Origin: Spirochaetae bacterium HGW-Spirochaetae-4
GTDB lineage: Bacteria; Spirochaetota; Spirochaetia; Sphaerochaetales; Sphaerochaetaceae
NCBI GenBank assembly: GCA_002839335.1
Contig: PGXU01000006.1
Span: 1-64,000 of the forward strand
Direction of reading: 5' to 3'
DNA: 64,000 bases
Below are positions 59,540 to 64,000 of the stretch, one piece after another. The position numbers were made by a program, and so were the translations under genes. Position 1 is the first letter of the stretch. Each line of letters starts with the position of its first letter. The notes below the pieces were generated by a model. The model did not search any database. It was not told the origin of the DNA and saw only the letters and a program-made list of their open reading frames with translations.

Positions 59540-60292
59540 TCACATTGCCATTCCGCCATCGATGGCTAGAACTTGTCCCGTTATATATGATGCGGCGTCC
59601 GAAGTGAAGAATGCCACAGCATCGGCCACTTCCCTTGCCGTTCCGATCCGCCCCAAAGGAATCTGTGTCTTCAAGCCATCCTTGACGGCATCGGGCAACA
59701 CATCGGTCATATCGGTCTCGATGAAACCCGGAGCGACCACATTCACCCTGACCGTGCGGCCCGACAATTCGCGGGCGAGGCTCTTGGAAAAACCGATCAA
59801 CCCGGCTTTCGACGCGGCATAGTTGGTCTGGCCTCCATTGCCCATGATACCGACGACAGACGAGATATTGACGATCGAACCCGAACGTTGGGAAGCCATG
59901 ATCCGGCTTAGCCTCCGACAGGTCAGGAAGGCTCCGGTCAAATTGACCCGAAGGACTTCTTCCCAAGCCTCATCCTTCATGCGCATGATCAGTCCGTCGC
60001 GGGTAATACCAGCGTTGTTCACCAGGATATCCACCCGTTTGGTTTGTGCCAGCACCGTATCGAGCGCTTGCTCCACCGATTCGGCATCTCCCATATCGCA
60101 ACCGACCCAGTGGGCCATTCCCAACGGTACTCCGGCAGTCTCGCACAAGGCATCGGCTGGAGTTCCCTCCGATCTGGACAAGTACCAGACTTCCGTGCCG
60201 CTACGCAACAACGACAATACTATCTCGCGTCCGATACCCCGTGAGCCTCCCGTTACAATCGCCGTCCTATGCAAAGCAGATGCTTCAACCAT
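59540..60292 (-). CDS. fabG: 3-oxoacyl-ACP reductase
   Basis: A 250-aa short-chain dehydrogenase: TGGSRGIG cofactor loop, NNAG, catalytic Ser in NISSVVG, Tyr-x3-Lys in NYAASKAG, and VNVVAPGFIETDM, which is diagnostic for FabG. It reduces 3-oxoacyl-ACP with NADPH. Its start overlaps the end of fabD by 8 bp. Confidence 0.95.
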   Translation of the reverse strand: MVEASALHRTAIVTGGSRGIGREIVLSLLRSGTEVWYLSRSEGTPADALCETAGVPLGMAHWVGCDMGDAESVEQALDTVLAQTKRVDILVNNAGITRDGLIMRMKDEAWEEVLRVNLTGAFLTCRRLSRIMASQRSGSIVNISSVVGIMGNGGQTNYAASKAGLIGFSKSLARELSGRTVRVNVVAPGFIETDMTDVLPDAVKDGLKTQIPLGRIGTAREVADAVAFFTSDAASYITGQVLAIDGGMAM

Positions 60293-61238
60293 CTTGTCGT
60301 TCCTCCAAGAGTTTTTCTATTTCTTCATATGTCCCGACGCTCTTGCATACGACATCAAGTCCGCTCGAGCGCCACAATCCTGTCAGTACCGTTCCCGGTC
60401 CCGGTTCCACGGCCCGGGTGCATCCTTGCCCTTCGGCAATGGATTGCATGATCCTGGTCCAACGTACTGGAGATGAGAGCTGGCGGGAACAGAGTCCCCG
60501 CACGTCGTCCCCATGCAGAACCAAATCGCCGGTCACATTCGCATACAGCGGTGCCTGTGGGTCGGAAAAGGAGATTGTGGACAGGAAATTGGCGAATTCC
60601 GCCTCTGCCTCGGCCATGAACGGAGTGTGGAAGGGACCCGATACCCGCAGGGGTATGATCCGTCGGGCTCCAGCCGCCTTCAACGCATCGGTATGGGCGG
60701 CGATCTCGCCGGCTGTTCCGGATACTACGACCTGTTTCGGTCCGTTGTCGTTGGCACAGAACAAATTCCTTGCACCGACAGACTCCAAGAGATGTGAAAC
60801 TTCGTCAAAACCGATTCCGACTACTGCTGCCATACCCAATTCCCCATACATGCCCACCGCGGTCTGTGAGGCTTTCGCCATCAGTCTACCACGTTCGGCG
60901 ACAATGCGGAAAAGTTCTTCGTCGGAAATGACTGAGGCTGCCGCGTATGCGGACAACTCGCCTAGACTGAAGCCGGCATGGCATCCCAAATGGACCCCAT
61001 GCTCCTGCAACAGCAGGGTGGCACTCCGATTGGCCAATGTCACGGCCAGTTGGGTATTCTCCGTCTGCTGCAACTGCTGTTCATCGCCATTGGAAAGCAA
61101 AGCGTACAGGTCCTTGCCGCAGATATCGGAGGCGAGTTCGAACAGGTTCCGTACCTGTTCGGACATATCGTAGAGGTCCAGTGCCATTCCGGGCTTCTGG
61201 GCTCCCTGGCCGGGATAACATGCTGCGTAGGTTACCAT
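60285..61238 (-). CDS. fabD: Malonyl-CoA:ACP transacylase
   Basis: A 317-aa acyltransferase: CYPGQGAQKPGM, nucleophile elbow GFSLGE (GHSLGE in E. coli; the Phe variant keeps the Ser), LPLRVSGPFHTPFM-like segment with the catalytic His, and YANVTGDLV. It loads malonyl on ACP. The start at ATG 61238 overlaps the fabH stop by 7 bp, with GGAGG farther upstream; the open frame to 61469 is a shadow. Confidence 0.94.
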   Translation of the reverse strand: MVTYAACYPGQGAQKPGMALDLYDMSEQVRNLFELASDICGKDLYALLSNGDEQQLQQTENTQLAVTLANRSATLLLQEHGVHLGCHAGFSLGELSAYAAASVISDEELFRIVAERGRLMAKASQTAVGMYGELGMAAVVGIGFDEVSHLLESVGARNLFCANDNGPKQVVVSGTAGEIAAHTDALKAAGARRIIPLRVSGPFHTPFMAEAEAEFANFLSTISFSDPQAPLYANVTGDLVLHGDDVRGLCSRQLSSPVRWTRIMQSIAEGQGCTRAVEPGPGTVLTGLWRSSGLDVVCKSVGTYEEIEKLLEERQDG

Positions 61239-62224
61239 CGTATGAGATTTCCTCCGTAGGTCAATCCTGCGCCGAACCCGATTGTCATGACAACCTGGCC
61301 GCTCTTCAGCAACCCCTGCTCCTCCATTTCCCTGAGGGCTATGGGGATCGAAGCAGCCGATGTATTGGCGTAATCTTCGATATTCATAAAGAACTTGGAT
61401 TGGTCTATCTTCAACCGTTTGGCTGCCGCCGAGATGATTCGGCTGTTGGCCTGGTGGGGAACGATCCAATCGACATCCTCGATGGTCATCTGGTTACGGC
61501 TGAGCAATTCGTCGACAACCTCTCCCAACACCCGAACCGCAAAGTTGTATACTGCCCGTCCATCCATCTGCAGTTTCTGTCCTTCCGGCGGAAGCAAGGG
61601 ATCGAGGGGTGCATGCGTGCCTCCCCGGGGAATACAGAGGAACGAAGCCCCACTACCCTCGGCATGCAGCACACTGTCGATGATATCCCCGTCACGCGCC
61701 TCACCGGCCTCGACCAGGACACATCCCGCCCCATCACCAAAAAGCACACAGGTGTTGCGGTCGTTCCAGTCGGTCACAGCGGACAGCTTCTCGGCACCGA
61801 TCACCACAACCGAACGGACAGTTCCCATGGCAACCAAGCCGTGGGCAATCTCCAACGCATATATGAACCCGGTACAACCGGCGGCAACATCGAATGCGGG
61901 AATCGTCTTCAATCCCAATTTGTCCTGGATGATACAGGCCGTAGCCGGGAATCCCAGGAAGTCCTGGGTCGCGGTAGCCAGTATGATCGCTCCGATATCC
62001 TCTGCCTGCAAGCCATGGCGCTTCAACAGGTCTTTTACCGCTCCAACCGCCAGATCGCTGGTGGCTACCCCTTCATCCGCCAAGTGGCGAGCTCCGATAC
62101 CGGTATGTGAACGGATCCACTCGTCGCTGGTATCGACGGTTTTTGCCAAATCGTCGTTGGTAACTCTTCTTGGTGGTACATATGCTCCCACAGCACGGAT
62201 ACAGACATGTGCCGGTCTATTCAT
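61232..62224 (-). CDS. fabH: 3-oxoacyl-ACP synthase III
   Basis: A 330-aa enzyme: GIGARHLAD, the catalytic Cys in DVAAGCTGFIYALE, His in VPHQANSRI, Asn in YANTSAASIPIAL, and the closing FGAGLTYGGNLIRW. It starts fatty-acid synthesis by joining acetyl-CoA (or another acyl-CoA) and malonyl-ACP. GGAGG lies 9 nt before ATG 62224. It is first in the operon fabH-D-G-F-Z-V. Confidence 0.96.
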   Translation of the reverse strand: MNRPAHVCIRAVGAYVPPRRVTNDDLAKTVDTSDEWIRSHTGIGARHLADEGVATSDLAVGAVKDLLKRHGLQAEDIGAIILATATQDFLGFPATACIIQDKLGLKTIPAFDVAAGCTGFIYALEIAHGLVAMGTVRSVVVIGAEKLSAVTDWNDRNTCVLFGDGAGCVLVEAGEARDGDIIDSVLHAEGSGASFLCIPRGGTHAPLDPLLPPEGQKLQMDGRAVYNFAVRVLGEVVDELLSRNQMTIEDVDWIVPHQANSRIISAAAKRLKIDQSKFFMNIEDYANTSAASIPIALREMEEQGLLKSGQVVMTIGFGAGLTYGGNLIRW

Positions 62225-62293
62225 AGGGCACTTCCTCCAAAATCGTTCTATGACGTAAACGCCTCCCTCTATTTATTACATTTTTTCTCTTTT

Positions 62294-62328
62294 TGTCAAT
62301 ATTGACACTTTCTTCCAGTATCGATACT
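62294..62328. promoter_or_regulatory. Shared control region of the divergent fab and acc operons
   Basis: TGTCAATATTGACA (62294-62307) is a perfect palindrome in which each arm is a -35 box TTGACA, one for each direction. For accB: TTGACA (62302-62307), 17 bp, -10 TACTAT. A second palindrome, AGTATCGATACT (62317-62328), overlaps that -10. One dimeric repressor could shut both operons. Confidence 0.65.
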
Positions 62329-62392
62329 ATCAGATGAGAAGGTGAGTTCGATGCCCACCAGCATCCCAGGCCCTACACCTCAGGAGGACCCG

Positions 62393-62836
62393 ATGGAACA
62401 GAAAGAGTTGCAACAATTCATAACTATTTTTGAGAACAGCTCGCTTTGCGAGATTGAAATCACTTGTGAACAGTATTCCCTGCACATGAAGAAACCCACG
62501 GCACACACCGTTGCCCCCGAAGGATTCCATCCGGTTTCCCTCCAGGGTGCGCCACACCATACCCAGGCACAACCTGCCGTCAAAGCGGACAGCGGAACGA
62601 AAACGATCACCAGTCCGATTGTCGGAACCTTTTATCGGACCCCATCCCCAGACTCTCCCCCGTATGTGGAAGTCGGCGATACCGTCCATAAGGGAGATGT
62701 CGTGTGCACATTGGAAGCGATGAAACTCATGAACCAGCTTGAAGCCGAATACGATTGCGAAATAGTTGCGGTACTTGCCGACCAGGGATCCTTGGTAGAG
62801 TTCGGCCAACCGCTGTTCGAGGTGAAACCGTTATGA
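62393..62836 (+). CDS. accB: Acetyl-CoA carboxylase biotin carboxyl carrier protein
   Basis: A 147-aa protein. N-terminal helix QKELQQFITIFENSSLCEIEI is typical for AccB; a Pro/Ala/His-rich linker follows; the biotinyl domain (80-147) has the EAMKLMN motif with the biotinylated Lys. AGGAGG favours ATG 62393 over an in-frame ATG at 62351. Its stop overlaps the accC start (ATGA). Confidence 0.95.
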   Translation: MEQKELQQFITIFENSSLCEIEITCEQYSLHMKKPTAHTVAPEGFHPVSLQGAPHHTQAQPAVKADSGTKTITSPIVGTFYRTPSPDSPPYVEVGDTVHKGDVVCTLEAMKLMNQLEAEYDCEIVAVLADQGSLVEFGQPLFEVKPL

Positions 62837-64000
62837 TCCGTTCGTTGCTGATAGCGAACCGGGGAGAAATAGCCGTCCGTATCATCAGGACTTGCAAGGA
62901 TATGGGAATCAGGACCGTAGCGGTCTATTCGCAAGCCGACGCCGATTCGTTGCATACCCGGATGGCCGACCAGGCTATCTGCATCGGGCCTGCGGCTTCC
63001 AGTGAAAGCTATCTCAATATCCGAAATATCATAACCGCAGCCTGTGTATCCCGTTGCGATGCGATCCACCCTGGTGTCGGATTCCTTTCGGAGAACCCGA
63101 AGTTCGCCGAAGAAGTCGAACGTGCCGGGCTGGTGTTTGTCGGGCCTACGGCCAGGACGATTCGGATGCTCGGAGACAAGGTGCGGTCGCGACATTCCGC
63201 TACCGAAGCCGGTGTTCCGGTAACCCCCGGGAGCATGGAAGCCATAACCGATGCCGCAAGCGCGGCACAATTGGCTCAGCAGATCGGATACCCCGTGATC
63301 CTCAAGGCAGCAGCCGGTGGTGGTGGACGGGGGATGCGCATCGTCAAGCATGCGAAGGAATTGCCCAACGCCATAACTGTCGCTTCCCGCGAAGCCCTCG
63401 CCTTCTTTTCAGACGGTACGATCCATATGGAAAAATACCTGTTGAATCCAAGGCATGTGGAGATCCAGCTGCTGTCCGATGGCAAAGGCAGGGTCGTCCA
63501 TTTGGGAGAGCGTGATTGTTCGGTCCAGAAGAACCACCAGAAGCTTATCGAGGAGAGCCCGTCTCCTATCATCACCGAACTGATGCGCCAACAGATGGGC
63601 GCCGATTCGGTGCGGTTGTTCGAGCATATCGGATACCGTGGAGCGGGAACAATCGAATTTCTGGTTGAGGACGGCGCCTACTGGTTCATGGAAGTGAATG
63701 CCCGCGTGCAGGTGGAACACCCGGTCTCGGAGTTGGTGAGTGGCACCGATATCATCCGGCAACAGCTGTTGATCGCTGGAGGCAAGGGACTCGATTTGCC
63801 CGACGAGCCGTTGCAACTTCGTGGACACGCCCTCGAATGCCGTGTGAATGCGTTGACTACAGGAACGGTCGCGAAGTTCAATCCACCGTTGGGCCCCGGG
63901 GTCAGGGTGGACACCCACCTGTTCCAAGGTGCGAAGATCAGTCCCTATTACGATTCGATGATTGCAAAAGTCATTGTACATACACCGCACAGGCAGTTGA
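62833..64000 (+). CDS. accC: Acetyl-CoA carboxylase biotin carboxylase subunit, 3' end cut by window edge
   Basis: 389 codons of a biotin carboxylase, open at the right edge (full length is usually about 450). N-terminal SLLIANRGEIAVRIIRTCKDMGIRTVAVYS, HPGVGFLSENPKFA, ATP-grasp Gly-rich loop AAAGGGGRGMRIV, HVEIQLLSDGKGRVVHLGERDCSVQKNHQKLIEESPS, and FMEVNARVQVEHPVSE with metal and carboxylation residues. It carboxylates the biotin on AccB with ATP and bicarbonate. It is coupled to accB by a 4-bp overlap. accA and accD are not in the window. Confidence 0.96.
   Translation, partial: MIRSLLIANRGEIAVRIIRTCKDMGIRTVAVYSQADADSLHTRMADQAICIGPAASSESYLNIRNIITAACVSRCDAIHPGVGFLSENPKFAEEVERAGLVFVGPTARTIRMLGDKVRSRHSATEAGVPVTPGSMEAITDAASAAQLAQQIGYPVILKAAAGGGGRGMRIVKHAKELPNAITVASREALAFFSDGTIHMEKYLLNPRHVEIQLLSDGKGRVVHLGERDCSVQKNHQKLIEESPSPIITELMRQQMGADSVRLFEHIGYRGAGTIEFLVEDGAYWFMEVNARVQVEHPVSELVSGTDIIRQQLLIAGGKGLDLPDEPLQLRGHALECRVNALTTGTVAKFNPPLGPGVRVDTHLFQGAKISPYYDSMIAKVIVHTPHRQL

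Noticed and set aside
1-64000. tRNA, rRNA, CRISPR arrays, prophage or insertion-sequence genes
   Set aside because: No cloverleaf-like T-arm sequence, no regularly spaced repeats, and no transposase or integrase reading frame was found. The excisionase-like HTH at 45704 is alone.

Overview
The window is a gene-dense bacterial chromosome segment (about 60 protein genes, no rRNA, tRNA or CRISPR seen). The gene set points to an anaerobic or microaerophilic, free-living spirochaete of the Sphaerochaeta kind: type III glutamine synthetase, GTP-type PEP carboxykinase, a FabV/Ter-type enoyl reductase, arginine deiminase and an AmtB/GlnK pair. This placement is inference from gene content; there is no rRNA to confirm it.

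Layout. 1-4.2 kb: a truncated acetyltransferase, an ACT-domain protein, and a four-gene minus-strand block (exported small protein, CBS protein, PTS-EIIA-like/CBS protein, ArsB/NhaD-type permease) bracketed by a 16-bp direct repeat. 4.2-10.3 kb: small accessory genes (DUF3147-like, VOC, orphan Vsr endonuclease, a membrane protein behind a 12-base poly-G tract, a TipA-like MerR regulator, a DUF6273-like protein, a cupin between two copies of a repeat, a DksA/TraR protein). 10.3-15.7 kb: an ArsR-controlled flavoprotein and radical-SAM operon, divergent from a NapH-like polyferredoxin coupled to a diguanylate cyclase. 15.8-20.1 kb: arsenic and thiol-metal genes (Acr3, ArsR, an ArsR-ArsC fusion, thioredoxin-like protein, DGC-domain protein, ArsP/YraQ permease). 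20-22.2 kb: a Ca/Na antiporter and MscS. 22.2-36.9 kb: a nitrogen block (arginine deiminase, glutamate synthase, GSIII, PII, AmtB, a NifA/NtrC-like sigma-54 activator and an ornithine-cyclodeaminase-like protein). 36.9-41 kb: CsoR, an LDCC mini-protein, a CopB ATPase, and divergent catalase. 41-55 kb: alkaline phosphatase, YibE/F, a DUF3494 lipoprotein with a decayed paralogue, small membrane proteins, a second diguanylate cyclase, ArsM, a CrtI-like flavoprotein, PEPCK and a Na/Pi cotransporter. 55-64 kb: a DNA-repair-type radical SAM protein, then fabH-D-G-F-Z-V divergent from accB-accC, the last cut by the window edge.

How the parts fit. In the nitrogen block the sequence shows two sigma-54 promoters (amtB and glnA) and a family of palindromes of the form CCTACA-N4-TGTAGG. 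These lie upstream of amtB, upstream of glnA, and on top of the regulator gene's own start region. This reads as a complete enhancer-dependent nitrogen regulon built on a GAF-AAA+-Fis activator, with a PII protein that lacks the uridylylated Tyr51. Arginine deiminase and the ornithine-cyclodeaminase-like protein suggest that amino-acid nitrogen feeds the GS/GOGAT cycle.

Other notable structures are: an in-frame ArsR-ArsC fusion that keeps an internal ribosome binding site; three metal or drug regulators (MerR, ArsR-ArsC, CsoR) whose -10 boxes all lie exactly 6 nt from the ATG, predicting leaderless autoregulated mRNAs; an ArsR gene whose best start is AUU behind a perfect Shine-Dalgarno; and GTACC-W-GGTAC palindromes that repeatedly supply the stop codons of the genes they touch.
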